A stretch of DNA of 39,273 nucleotides. Source: Bacteroidales bacterium. GTDB taxonomy: Bacteria > Bacteroidota > Bacteroidia > Bacteroidales > UBA932. Shown in pieces: positions 1 to 8,524 of the stretch (its first letter is position 1; each line of letters starts with the position of its first letter). The stretch lies in NCBI GenBank assembly GCA_017625725.1, contig JAGAKH010000032.1, forward strand, positions 1 through 39,273. The letters are read 5' to 3'. Position numbers and translations under genes: made by a program. The notes beneath the pieces were generated by a model that worked only from the letters and a program-made list of their open reading frames with translations, did not search any database and had not been told where the DNA came from.

Positions 1-531
1 ATAACCGGTCATGCCCATGATCGCACCGTCGACTGCGAGGATGATGGTTCCTTCCTGGGTTACACCGAGGTCGGCTACAGCCTCAACGTTCATCGCTGAC
101 CAGGTGAATACCCACTGCTTGCCGTCAAGTGTGTATTCAGGACCTGGTTCTGGACCCGGACCTGGCTCTGGGTCTGGTTCTTTGCTCTTTCCGGCCTGAG
201 TAACCTTAACGGTCTTCTCAAGATCGCCGGCCTCAACGATAACTGTTGCAGTTCTTGCCTGCTCGGAATCGTTGTCCTCTGCTGTTATCTTTACAGCTAC
301 AGCCTTTTCAGCACCCTTTCCGCTTGATGGATTTACAGAAATCCAGTCTGCATCTGAGGATGCCTTCCATTCTACATTGGATGTGACATTGATTGTCGCC
401 TCGCCGGCAACAGCCTCGACAGAGACCTCTGTCTTGTCAACATCAAGCTTAGGTGTCACAATCTGCTCCTGTGTACACGCAACGACTGCTGAAAATGACA
501 GCATGCCGAGAATCAAACTTTTAATCTTCAT
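1..531 (-). CDS. BACON-domain lipoprotein, C-terminus cut by window edge
   Basis: The first 177 codons of a longer gene that runs off the window start. It opens with a lipoprotein signal (Leu/Ile/Phe-rich stretch, then VVAC with lipid Cys19). One BACON-type Ig-like domain follows (about residues 27-108), with the family's features: SNVEWKAS, a Trp before SVNPSSGKG, and a closing VTQAG. A Pro/Glu/Gly linker (about 112-126) leads into an unrecognised domain starting TLDGKQWVFTW. The gene begins 23 nt after the DUF1735/tachylectin gene, so it is the last visible member of the locus 1 operon. That position after SusD is usually held by surface glycan-binding proteins (SusE/SusF or SGBP types). 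By inference it is a surface lipoprotein that helps capture the substrate. The binding part lies outside the window, so no ligand can be proposed. Confidence 0.85.
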   Translation of the reverse strand, partial: MKIKSLILGMLSFSAVVACTQEQIVTPKLDVDKTEVSVEAVAGEATINVTSNVEWKASSDADWISVNPSSGKGAEKAVAVKITAEDNDSEQARTATVIVEAGDLEKTVKVTQAGKSKEPDPEPGPGPEPGPEYTLDGKQWVFTWSAMNVEAVADLGVTQEGTIILAVDGAIMGMTGY

Positions 532-554
532 AGTAATTATAATTAGTGTATCAG

Positions 555-1790
555 TTATTTCAATGCCCAGAATCCTCTTAAATCAAATGCATACTTGTAG
601 AGTCTTCCGTCCTTTGTACGGGCTAGAAGATCGGTTCCAAAAGGAATGACATGTGTAAAGTCCTCCCAACCGCTACCGACCTGTATAGGATTGGTAGTGA
701 ATGAATTGTCTGAATTGACAGGATGATGCCACATATCACCGTCCTTATCTATACCGATAAGGTCTTTACCGTAATAGAACAATTGTACATAGTTTGCGAA
801 ATTAAACCCATTCGTATCTTTTGATGTGTTGGCAAGACTATGACCATCATTAGACATCTTATACCAGCGAAGGGAATTGTCGGCAGCCACTACAGCAAGA
901 AGGCCGTCAGGACAATTAGGTATCACAGACCTGAAGATAAAGGTTCCTCCGGTAATGACGCTTGTATATCCGGAATATGCAGGTAATGGTGGAGTAGCAT
1001 TCTCGCCCCACTCATACGAGATCCAAGTGTCATACATATTACACACCTGTACTGAAGTGCCAGGTCCCTTTGAAATCATCTTTACAAGACCGGTGTTCCA
1101 ATCTGAAAACAAAGTCTCTGGTGTACCAAACAGATCATTTGTACTATCATATCCGTAACGGAGAACTTTACCGTCAGCACCTCTGGCAATGAGACACTTG
1201 TCATTGAATGAGAAAATCTCCAATGCATCTGCAATCGCCTTATCCTTATCCTCACATACCAGAACCGAAGGGACATTTCCTGGTTCATATGCTGCCGATA
1301 TCACATAGTAAAGTGTTGCAAGGTCTTCATTTATCTTGATATCATCAGATGTCATGACAAGAGGAAGCATATACTCTGTAAAAGGCTCGATATGTCCGAA
1401 AGTATTGATAGTGATATCCATCAGTTCGGTAGTACATTCACCCTTAGGTATGAATCCTGATGTACTTTCCATATGCCAGCTGCCGGCAGGCATAGATTTA
1501 TAGTCGGTACCGTTTTCTTCATTATATTTTGCCACCAGCTCCGGACGTATCTCAAACTTGATATTGATGTCATTCGGAGCATCATAACCTGAATAGAAGG
1601 CGCTGTAATGAATCATCTGTTCCTCGGCAACCATGAACAGCCTTGAAGTCAACGGATGATTCGTTGCCTGGGGCATATACAGATTGCTGTATTTATCACC
1701 ATCAGGCAGACTGTAAACGACATCTTTTCCGCATGATGCCATCAGCATCACAACAGCAATCATGCAATATTTATAAAAATGTTTCTTCAT
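555..1790 (-). CDS. DUF1735 lipoprotein with C-terminal tachylectin-2-like propeller
   Basis: A 411-residue lipoprotein with lipid Cys20 (MLMASC). The N-terminal part (about 30-170) looks like DUF1735 (BT_3987-like), the Ig-like domain common in Bacteroidota surface glycan-binding proteins, with the pattern VAKYNEENGTDYK followed by an IPKGE strand. From about residue 180 the sequence repeats blades such as DGKVLRYGYD, DNSLRWYKMS, DGDMWHHPV and DGRLYKYAFD, each near a Gly-x-Gly-Trp-x-x-Phe segment (GSGWEDFTHVIPF). That is the signature of tachylectin-2-like five-bladed propellers, which in the animal family bind GlcNAc/GalNAc. The gene sits 20 nt downstream of SusD. I infer a surface glycan-binding protein that hands ligand to SusCD. 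The DUF1735 assignment is solid in character. The tachylectin call rests on motif resemblance, and ligand specificity is not deducible. Confidence 0.8.
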   Translation of the reverse strand: MKKHFYKYCMIAVVMLMASCGKDVVYSLPDGDKYSNLYMPQATNHPLTSRLFMVAEEQMIHYSAFYSGYDAPNDINIKFEIRPELVAKYNEENGTDYKSMPAGSWHMESTSGFIPKGECTTELMDITINTFGHIEPFTEYMLPLVMTSDDIKINEDLATLYYVISAAYEPGNVPSVLVCEDKDKAIADALEIFSFNDKCLIARGADGKVLRYGYDSTNDLFGTPETLFSDWNTGLVKMISKGPGTSVQVCNMYDTWISYEWGENATPPLPAYSGYTSVITGGTFIFRSVIPNCPDGLLAVVAADNSLRWYKMSNDGHSLANTSKDTNGFNFANYVQLFYYGKDLIGIDKDGDMWHHPVNSDNSFTTNPIQVGSGWEDFTHVIPFGTDLLARTKDGRLYKYAFDLRGFWALK

Positions 1791-1810
1791 AAATTCCTGA
1801 ATTTTCTCAA

Positions 1811-3631
1811 TTAATAGCCAAGATTCTGGACAATATTCGGAACTTTCTCTATTTCATCCTTGTTAATAGGGAACAGATAATTACGTTCATTGAATTTTCT
1901 ATTCTCGATAACTGTCCTCTTATAGAACACCGGATCAAACTGAGAAGTACCGGTATTGATATTCATTCCATATAAAGGTCCGTTGTCAGTTGTTTCTGCT
2001 ATCTTCCATCTTCGTACATCAAAATATCGATGGGTCTCGAAAGCTAATTCGATGCGTCTTTCCTGACGGATCAGTATCCTCATCTGGTTTTGAGTGTGGG
2101 TTCCGGTGATTTCAGGAATACCACCTCTCTTTCTGATGGCATTCAGGTAATCATACACATCCTGACTTGGATTATCCTCTGCCTCATTGAGGGCTTCTGC
2201 ATAATTGAGATAGATTTCTCCTAATCTGAAGAATATCCATGAACGATTTGAAAGGATAGGTGTCGCTGAACCGGTCACTGCACCTTCGTCTGCAAACTTC
2301 CTCAGAAGATAACCTGTCTTGGAGTGGTTCGCTCCCGCTGTCTTTATACCGTCAAGTCCGGTACTCCACATCTGCAGGCTCACTCCTTTCCATGTTGCTC
2401 CGCAATAATTGATATGTGCATAGAATCTTGGTTCCCTGCCAACATACATATTGGATACATTTGCAGGATACCATCCGTCCGGAGAGGCAGACTTTGCAAA
2501 TCCTGTTTCCGTATACTGTGCAGACACTATCCTTGGATTACCGTTCTCATCATATGAGACATTACCCTCAGCATCAGTTTCGAATGGCATTTCACCATCT
2601 ATCATCCTATAGGCGTCCACAATCTGCTGGGTCGGAGCATACATTGAAAATCCCTGAGTGCTGACAGGGTCAACACACTGCTCAAACAGGAGATTTACAC
2701 CGACATTTACCGCGAACAATACCTCGTCATTCCAGTTGTTGGTGAATAATTCCTGAGCTGTCTTCATAGGATCATTTGTCGGAGATTCATACAGTCTGTA
2801 TTCTGCAGTGGTTTCCGGAAGATGACCTTCGCAGAAATCTATACATTCCTTGGCAGCCTGTGCTGCTCTTGCCCATTTCTCCTTGGAATAATCAGAGAAG
2901 AGCGGCTTACCTGATGTAGATTTTACAGACGCATATGCAGGATTACCATTGTATAACGGGCTTGCAGCATAAAGAAGGACTCTTGATTTAAGAGCATATG
3001 CTGCAGCTGCTGTCGCACGTCCGTAATAATTGAACTCTCTTCGTGATGGAAGAGCACTGATAGCCTTATCGCAGTCTTCCACGATGAATTCAACGATTTC
3101 ATCAAATGAAGCTCTTTCTATCTGTTTGAAGTCAGCACTGATATTCAATGCTTTATCATATTTTGGTATAGGGCCGTAAACTCTGAGTGACAAGAAGTTA
3201 TAGAAGGCACGCATGAAATGGACCTCTCCGATCCATTCTTCTCTCTCACTTTCCTCAAGAGGAGTGAGATGGATATGCTCCAGAAAGAGATTACATTTTC
3301 TTGTAAAATAGGCTGTCTGACCCCAGATTCCAAATTCATTTACCGAAGAAATCGATGAGGAATTAATGAGATTGCAGCTTGCTGTACCGCTGGTAACTTC
3401 CATTTCATCAGATCCTCCGACGAACGGATTCCTGTACTCATCCCTATGGAAGTTCATCTCAATAGGCATTCCTGAATAGATATTATACAACCAACGCTCG
3501 ACATAGGCTCTTTCAGTAAATGTCTCTTCTATGGAGAGATTTTCCTCCGGACCTTTATCAAGGTATGAGTCGCAGGCAACTAGCGTCAGTACAACCGCAA
3601 ATGCTGATACTATATATTTACTTATCTTCAT
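1811..3631 (-). CDS. SusD/RagB-family substrate-binding lipoprotein (locus 1)
   Basis: A 606-residue lipoprotein with lipid Cys20 (LTLVAC), followed by DSYLDKGPEENLSIEETF, the usual N-terminal SusD/RagB signature. Typical TPR-like helices follow (HFMRAFYNFLSLRVYGPIP, AAAYALKSRVLLYAASP). The C-terminal half has WIFFRLGEIYLNYAEALNEA, then LNAIRKRGG and RIELAFETHRYFDVRRWK, both hallmarks of the family. SusD proteins lie on the cell surface as a lid over the SusC barrel and bind the substrate. The gene lies 21 nt after susC, as in nearly all such pairs. Its length is slightly above the common 500-600 residues. The ligand cannot be read from sequence. Confidence 0.95.
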   Translation of the reverse strand: MKISKYIVSAFAVVLTLVACDSYLDKGPEENLSIEETFTERAYVERWLYNIYSGMPIEMNFHRDEYRNPFVGGSDEMEVTSGTASCNLINSSSISSVNEFGIWGQTAYFTRKCNLFLEHIHLTPLEESEREEWIGEVHFMRAFYNFLSLRVYGPIPKYDKALNISADFKQIERASFDEIVEFIVEDCDKAISALPSRREFNYYGRATAAAAYALKSRVLLYAASPLYNGNPAYASVKSTSGKPLFSDYSKEKWARAAQAAKECIDFCEGHLPETTAEYRLYESPTNDPMKTAQELFTNNWNDEVLFAVNVGVNLLFEQCVDPVSTQGFSMYAPTQQIVDAYRMIDGEMPFETDAEGNVSYDENGNPRIVSAQYTETGFAKSASPDGWYPANVSNMYVGREPRFYAHINYCGATWKGVSLQMWSTGLDGIKTAGANHSKTGYLLRKFADEGAVTGSATPILSNRSWIFFRLGEIYLNYAEALNEAEDNPSQDVYDYLNAIRKRGGIPEITGTHTQNQMRILIRQERRIELAFETHRYFDVRRWKIAETTDNGPLYGMNINTGTSQFDPVFYKRTVIENRKFNERNYLFPINKDEIEKVPNIVQNLGY

Positions 3632-3652
3632 GGCTTTCTATTGGTCTAATTG

Positions 3653-6600
3653 TTAAAATGTTATATCAAGACCGGCATTTATCGTACGCTGCTTAGGATA
3701 AACAGCCACATTACCATTGTCTGTCTCCGGATCGACTATCTTAAGTTTGTCGAACAGCAGCAGGTCTATACCATTGATGAAGAATCGGCAGTTGTCCAAT
3801 CTTATACTCTTGAGCCACTTGGATGGAAGAGTATAACCGATTTCAGCATTCTTAAGACGGAGATAGCTGTTATCCCTCATGTACAATGTCGAGATTCTGT
3901 TGTTGTTCGGATTCTCTGCCGACGACACTCGTGGATATTTTGCATTTGAGTTGTCCGCACCTGGACGCCAGCGGTATTCGTAGAATTCACGCTGGATATT
4001 TCCTTCCTGTCCCCACTGGAACGGATAGACTGTAGAGCCATAGAAGAAATAGGATGAGTTGGCCGCACCTGTAAAATAGATGCTGAGGTCAAATCCTTTA
4101 TATGCCAATGTAACTCCGAATCCATAATTGATTTCAGGTACCTGAGGATATCCGAGAAGCACCTTGTCATTATTATTGACAATACCGTCACCATTGACAT
4201 CCATATACTTGATGTCTCCAGGTTGTACAGGGCCGAAGTCCTGTCGTGGACTTGTATCTATTTCTTCCTGATCCTCAAAGAATCCAAGAGCGATGAGTGC
4301 TGAAGTCAAGCCCAGTGAATGTCCTCTATATGACTGATATTCAGGCTGGTTGATCGGCTCATCCCTATCGATGCAGAGACTTCTTGAAAATGAGAAGTTG
4401 CCTTTGAATGAATAGAACAGACCGGAAGGAGTTGTGTTCTTAGCTTCCAACATAGCCTCTATACCTTTATTCTCTGTCTTTCCGATATTCACATACGGCA
4501 GCTGACTTGCCTGGAAACCGGATGACTGCGGTACGGAGAGTCTTCTCTGAACAAGAAGACCGTTTCTCTTTTCCTTGAATGCATCAACGCTTAAGGTAAC
4601 CTTATCCTCAAAGAAGCCTAATTCCACACCGGCATTGAACTTGGTAGCCTCCTCCCATGTAACGTCACTTCCTCCACCGATCATGCTTTCAGTATATCCA
4701 ACTGTAGGATTCATGTACTGTCCCATCAGGAAACCATTTGCCGATGAGGTGGTAGACAGATACGAATACCTTGTACCTCCTGTACGGTCATTTCCGACCA
4801 TACCTACCGATCCTCTCAGCTTGAATGTGCTGAATCGCTCGACCTTCCAGAACGGTTCCTTGGCAATGTTCCAACCCAGTGCTATACCAGGGAAAAATCC
4901 GAAACGATGACCGGGAGCAAAGTTCTCGGAGCCGTTATATCCGAAGCTGAATTCAGCTATATATCTAGATGCATAATCATATACGGCACGTCCGGAAAGT
5001 CCCATCATACGGGAAGGAAGAGCAGCTGTACCATTTCCTGCCAGCTGGTTCACGGCCTCAGCGATGTTGAACATCAACATACCGTTCACATTATGATTCC
5101 CGAAAGACCTGTTGTAATTAAGCTGGCTGAAGAATCTGAGGGCACGGTTGCTGGATGCTGAAGTACTGTAGAGTTCCGGTGCCTTCTCAAACCATACCTT
5201 ATAATTCTCTTCTCCAGATGAAGAAAGGCCAAGATACTCCTTACTGTTGACTCCCTTAAGTCGTCTGTTCCATCCGTAACCGCTCTGGTCGAATGAGAAT
5301 GTGTTTGTCCAGTTAAGGCCTTTTGTCACGAGGTTAGACAGATCCCATTTCAATGTGAATGTTCCCTGCATGTTATAGCTGAGCTGTGTCATGTATCCTC
5401 CATGAGTAGCCTGCATGTAAGGGTTGGTATACTTGTTGAATATCGAGGCACTGAATGTTCCGTCAGGGTTTCTCATAGGAATCTTGTTCGGTGCATAATC
5501 GAATGCTGCCCCAAGAATCTCTGGAGTATAATATCCGGGATGCGTCTGGTCAGTACTGATATAACCCAGGCCTACTTCAGCTACAAGTGATGGTGCAAGC
5601 TGTATATCTACGTTGGCACGCAGGTTATAGCGATACATGTTTACATTTGTATTGTACTCGAACGAAGGGTCACGCATGAACAATCCGTCCTGCATCGTAT
5701 ATCCCAGGTTGACGAAATATCTGACTTTTTCTGTACCACCGTTTATGTTAAGGTTATGGACGGTCTGGAAAGTGTTCTTCTTGAAAATATGGTCCATCCA
5801 GTCAATATCAGGATAATTATACGGATCGGAACCGGTATAGTATTTCAATATTTCCTCACCTGTATAAGTCGGTGCAAGCCCGTCATTTATCCTCGCCTCA
5901 TTCCACAGTTCGGCATATTCACCGGAATTGATGAAATCAGGGAAACGCATACCTGTCAGACATGCGAATTCTGAACGCAGAGACACTTTAGGAGCTCCTA
6001 CCTCACCTCTTCGTGTAGTAATGATGACTACTCCATTGGCACCACGGATACCGTAAATGGAAGTAGCTGTCGCATCCTTGAGGAAGGTGATCGTCTCGAT
6101 TTCAGCTGTATTGAGGGAGTTCAGGTCACGTTCGATACCATCAACGATCACTATCGGCGAATTGTCACCCCAGGTACTCATTCCTCGTATATAGAGGAAA
6201 GCCTGATCCTGTCCTGGCTCACCGCTGATCTGACGGCTGACCAGACCCGGCACCTTTCCTACCAAGGCCTGTGAAATAGATGGAGCCGGTACAGAACGTA
6301 TTGCCTTTACATCTATTGTCGATACGGCACCCACGACACTGACTTTCTTCTGGGTTCCATATCCGACAACGACGACCTCATCAAGATACTCCTGATTCGG
6401 TTTCAGTATCACAATCTTGTTTTTTGAAAGATCAGATGCCTGAACTTCAAGGGTCTCGTAACCGATACATGAAAAAATGAATACATCATTTAACGTTGCA
6501 GTAAAGACATAGTCTCCATCAACATTAGTTGAAGCACCCTTTGACGGATCGGATTTAAGGGATACCGTCGCTCCAGGAACAGGAAGTCCGTCTATATCAA

Positions 6601-6724
6601 GGACTTTTCCGACAAACTGAACCGACTCCGGCCTGTCTTGTGCCAAAGAGACTGTGGTCATTACCATTAAAAAGACTATTGCAGAAATTCGCAATAAACC
6701 TGAAAATGTCCTAAGCCTTTTCAT
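3653..6724 (-). CDS. SusC/RagA-family TonB-linked outer-membrane transporter (locus 1)
   Basis: A 1023-residue TonB-dependent transporter. After a signal peptide (residues 1-28, ending SLA) there is a carboxypeptidase-regulatory-like domain (about 36-105). A TonB box around 116-123 (EVVVVGYG) is followed by the plug with its SusC signatures: SISQALVGKVPGL, YIRGMSTWG, PIVIVDGIERD, SIYGIRGANGVVIITTRRG. The remainder is the 22-strand barrel, ending in a Phe (NAGLDITF) as expected for an outer-membrane protein. It imports substrate bound by the partner SusD using TonB energy. It begins 39 nt after the sialidase-fold enzyme, inside one operon. Not having SusC as first gene is less common but known in such loci. 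Confidence 0.96.
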   Translation of the reverse strand: MKRLRTFSGLLRISAIVFLMVMTTVSLAQDRPESVQFVGKVLDIDGLPVPGATVSLKSDPSKGASTNVDGDYVFTATLNDVFIFSCIGYETLEVQASDLSKNKIVILKPNQEYLDEVVVVGYGTQKKVSVVGAVSTIDVKAIRSVPAPSISQALVGKVPGLVSRQISGEPGQDQAFLYIRGMSTWGDNSPIVIVDGIERDLNSLNTAEIETITFLKDATATSIYGIRGANGVVIITTRRGEVGAPKVSLRSEFACLTGMRFPDFINSGEYAELWNEARINDGLAPTYTGEEILKYYTGSDPYNYPDIDWMDHIFKKNTFQTVHNLNINGGTEKVRYFVNLGYTMQDGLFMRDPSFEYNTNVNMYRYNLRANVDIQLAPSLVAEVGLGYISTDQTHPGYYTPEILGAAFDYAPNKIPMRNPDGTFSASIFNKYTNPYMQATHGGYMTQLSYNMQGTFTLKWDLSNLVTKGLNWTNTFSFDQSGYGWNRRLKGVNSKEYLGLSSSGEENYKVWFEKAPELYSTSASSNRALRFFSQLNYNRSFGNHNVNGMLMFNIAEAVNQLAGNGTAALPSRMMGLSGRAVYDYASRYIAEFSFGYNGSENFAPGHRFGFFPGIALGWNIAKEPFWKVERFSTFKLRGSVGMVGNDRTGGTRYSYLSTTSSANGFLMGQYMNPTVGYTESMIGGGSDVTWEEATKFNAGVELGFFEDKVTLSVDAFKEKRNGLLVQRRLSVPQSSGFQASQLPYVNIGKTENKGIEAMLEAKNTTPSGLFYSFKGNFSFSRSLCIDRDEPINQPEYQSYRGHSLGLTSALIALGFFEDQEEIDTSPRQDFGPVQPGDIKYMDVNGDGIVNNNDKVLLGYPQVPEINYGFGVTLAYKGFDLSIYFTGAANSSYFFYGSTVYPFQWGQEGNIQREFYEYRWRPGADNSNAKYPRVSSAENPNNNRISTLYMRDNSYLRLKNAEIGYTLPSKWLKSIRLDNCRFFINGIDLLLFDKLKIVDPETDNGNVAVYPKQRTINAGLDITF

Positions 6725-6763
6725 CTGGATAGTGTTTATAATAATGTGTTAATAATATTTATA

Positions 6764-8506
6764 TCATGGTAATTGTATCTGCAGCCATGTACATGGATTT
6801 GTCACACCCATGTATACTACACTTTCGGAAAAACCTTTACCTCCATCATTGTATGCAGATAAAGTCATTCCGACACGTACAGATCTTGTATTCATCTTCG
6901 GAATGAACTCTCTGTTCAACCTCACTTTCATATCATATCCTCCTGCGGTCTCCGTTACGGTCACCGTTACATTTGAAGGATCGATTTCATTCCATTTACC
7001 ATTGTTTCCTTCCCAGATCCTCACATTTTCAAAAGGATCTGCAATGATTCTGAATACGCCTTTATATGGTTTTGCCCATGCCTTGTCGGCAGAATCGAAA
7101 TAAATCTCGACTGCATCAGGGTGATCGGCATTATCCGTCAACTCGGAATCCTTGACCTTTATATCAAAAATCACTTCCTTATCATTGACAGCGATACCGG
7201 CACTCAGAGTCTCTTCTCCATCATTTCCTATATATATAGGCCATTTACTTACAGCATCTTTTTCTGCCTTGATTCCAGCCATCACATGTCCCCTCTTGAG
7301 TACAGGCCATGTGATATTCGTTCCACTGAGTGCACCGACTGCACCTATCGTATATTCATCAAGGACACAAAGGGAATTCCACATGGAGCTGTTTCCCACG
7401 AGATTGCCGAAAGGCTGGGTGCGTCTGCCGAAGTTTCTGGCATGTTTGTCACCTATGGCCACGTCCATGGAAGTTATACCTTCCGGATTATCAACGGTCT
7501 GATAGCTGATTACAGCCTCTCCGGAATAAAGTTTAACAATATATGGAGCTCCGGCATACTTGTCCAACGGAATGTTTGTGACATTATAATCCCTTCCCGG
7601 ACTATTATCGGTAACAGGTGTACTCCATTTTTCCGACACCTTGCATCTTACGGTTGTCGGTTTAAGTTCTACATGAAAGATATCTTCTACGATTATTACA
7701 ATCTCGTCATCAAATATACACGGACAAGGCATTCCGTCACGTCCTGTACTTCTTATGGATGCAGTCCTGAAGTCCCTGCTCCAGGTCTTGCCTGAGTCTG
7801 TAGACGTAAAGAAGGATATCTCCTGTTTATTGCTTGTCGAGTACGGTGCCTCATTTGCAATATACAGATGGACTTCACCATCAGGAAGCTGCAGAATCGC
7901 CGGTTCCCAGCAACCGTCTTCGAAAATGCAGCCACCTTCATACACTATCTCTCTTGGAGTCCATGTCTTTCCATTATCCACACTTCGGGATACCGCTATA
8001 GAATATGGAACAAGACCTGGAGTCTGAGGGCAGAAATTATTTGCACAAAGGATCGTACCGTCTTCCAACTGACACAGGAAAGGCATGGCAGGTCTCATAG
8101 CGACATTTCCCTTGCTGGTAGGGACAAAGTAAGTCGGTACTATTCTCTGCTCCATATCCTTTGGCCATGTAAGTCCACCGTCATAACTTCTTCTGATAAC
8201 GATATTTCCGTTACAAGCCTCATATGTAGCCATATATGAGCCATCCTGCAACTTTATAACACGGCTGTATCCGCCACATTCCTCACTTATCTTCACCATT
8301 GACGGATGATCCCAGACTATCCTGGCCCCATTATCCGGCTCTCCTTTTACAATACTCTTCTGTAAAGAGGTCACCCTGGCAGGAAGAGAACCCTCGCCAG
8401 AATCATCAACCTTACCATTATCCGTAACCGGCTCCTGCGATTCACATGCTGAGAGAATCACGAAAAACATAGAGAATACAATCGAATATATAAGAGATCT
8501 TTTCAT
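6764..8506 (-). CDS. Sialidase-fold (BNR/Asp-box) exo-glycosidase with CBM9-like C-terminal domain
   Basis: A 580-residue lipoprotein with lipid Cys21 (LSAC). The N-terminal part is a six-bladed sialidase-type propeller with three clear Asp boxes: SYDGGLTW (107-114), SVDNGKTW (175-182) and STDSGKTW (235-242). An early strand GGYSRVIKLQDG aligns with the place of the arginine-bearing first strand of GH33. Other notable residues are Glu201 (GCWEP), Glu219 (IANE) and the GRDGMP loop (Arg256, Asp257), which look more like GH93 (exo-arabinanase) and related Asp-box families than classical sialidase. From about 395 the sequence resembles a CBM9-like sandwich (DAVEIYFDSADKAW, a late SESVVYMG strand, TWLQIQL end). 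It is the only visible enzyme of locus 1, probably surface-attached or periplasmic. The fold is clear. GH33, GH93 or an uncatalogued family cannot be separated by eye. Confidence 0.8.
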   Translation of the reverse strand: MKRSLIYSIVFSMFFVILSACESQEPVTDNGKVDDSGEGSLPARVTSLQKSIVKGEPDNGARIVWDHPSMVKISEECGGYSRVIKLQDGSYMATYEACNGNIVIRRSYDGGLTWPKDMEQRIVPTYFVPTSKGNVAMRPAMPFLCQLEDGTILCANNFCPQTPGLVPYSIAVSRSVDNGKTWTPREIVYEGGCIFEDGCWEPAILQLPDGEVHLYIANEAPYSTSNKQEISFFTSTDSGKTWSRDFRTASIRSTGRDGMPCPCIFDDEIVIIVEDIFHVELKPTTVRCKVSEKWSTPVTDNSPGRDYNVTNIPLDKYAGAPYIVKLYSGEAVISYQTVDNPEGITSMDVAIGDKHARNFGRRTQPFGNLVGNSSMWNSLCVLDEYTIGAVGALSGTNITWPVLKRGHVMAGIKAEKDAVSKWPIYIGNDGEETLSAGIAVNDKEVIFDIKVKDSELTDNADHPDAVEIYFDSADKAWAKPYKGVFRIIADPFENVRIWEGNNGKWNEIDPSNVTVTVTETAGGYDMKVRLNREFIPKMNTRSVRVGMTLSAYNDGGKGFSESVVYMGVTNPCTWLQIQLP

Positions 8507-8524
8507 GTCTTGACTGCTCTTAAA

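Noticed and set aside
7121-7795. 224-codon open frame on the plus strand inside the sialidase-fold gene
   Set aside because: It is antisense to a gene with clear domains, has no recognisable motif and has Cys/Ser/His-rich low-quality composition.
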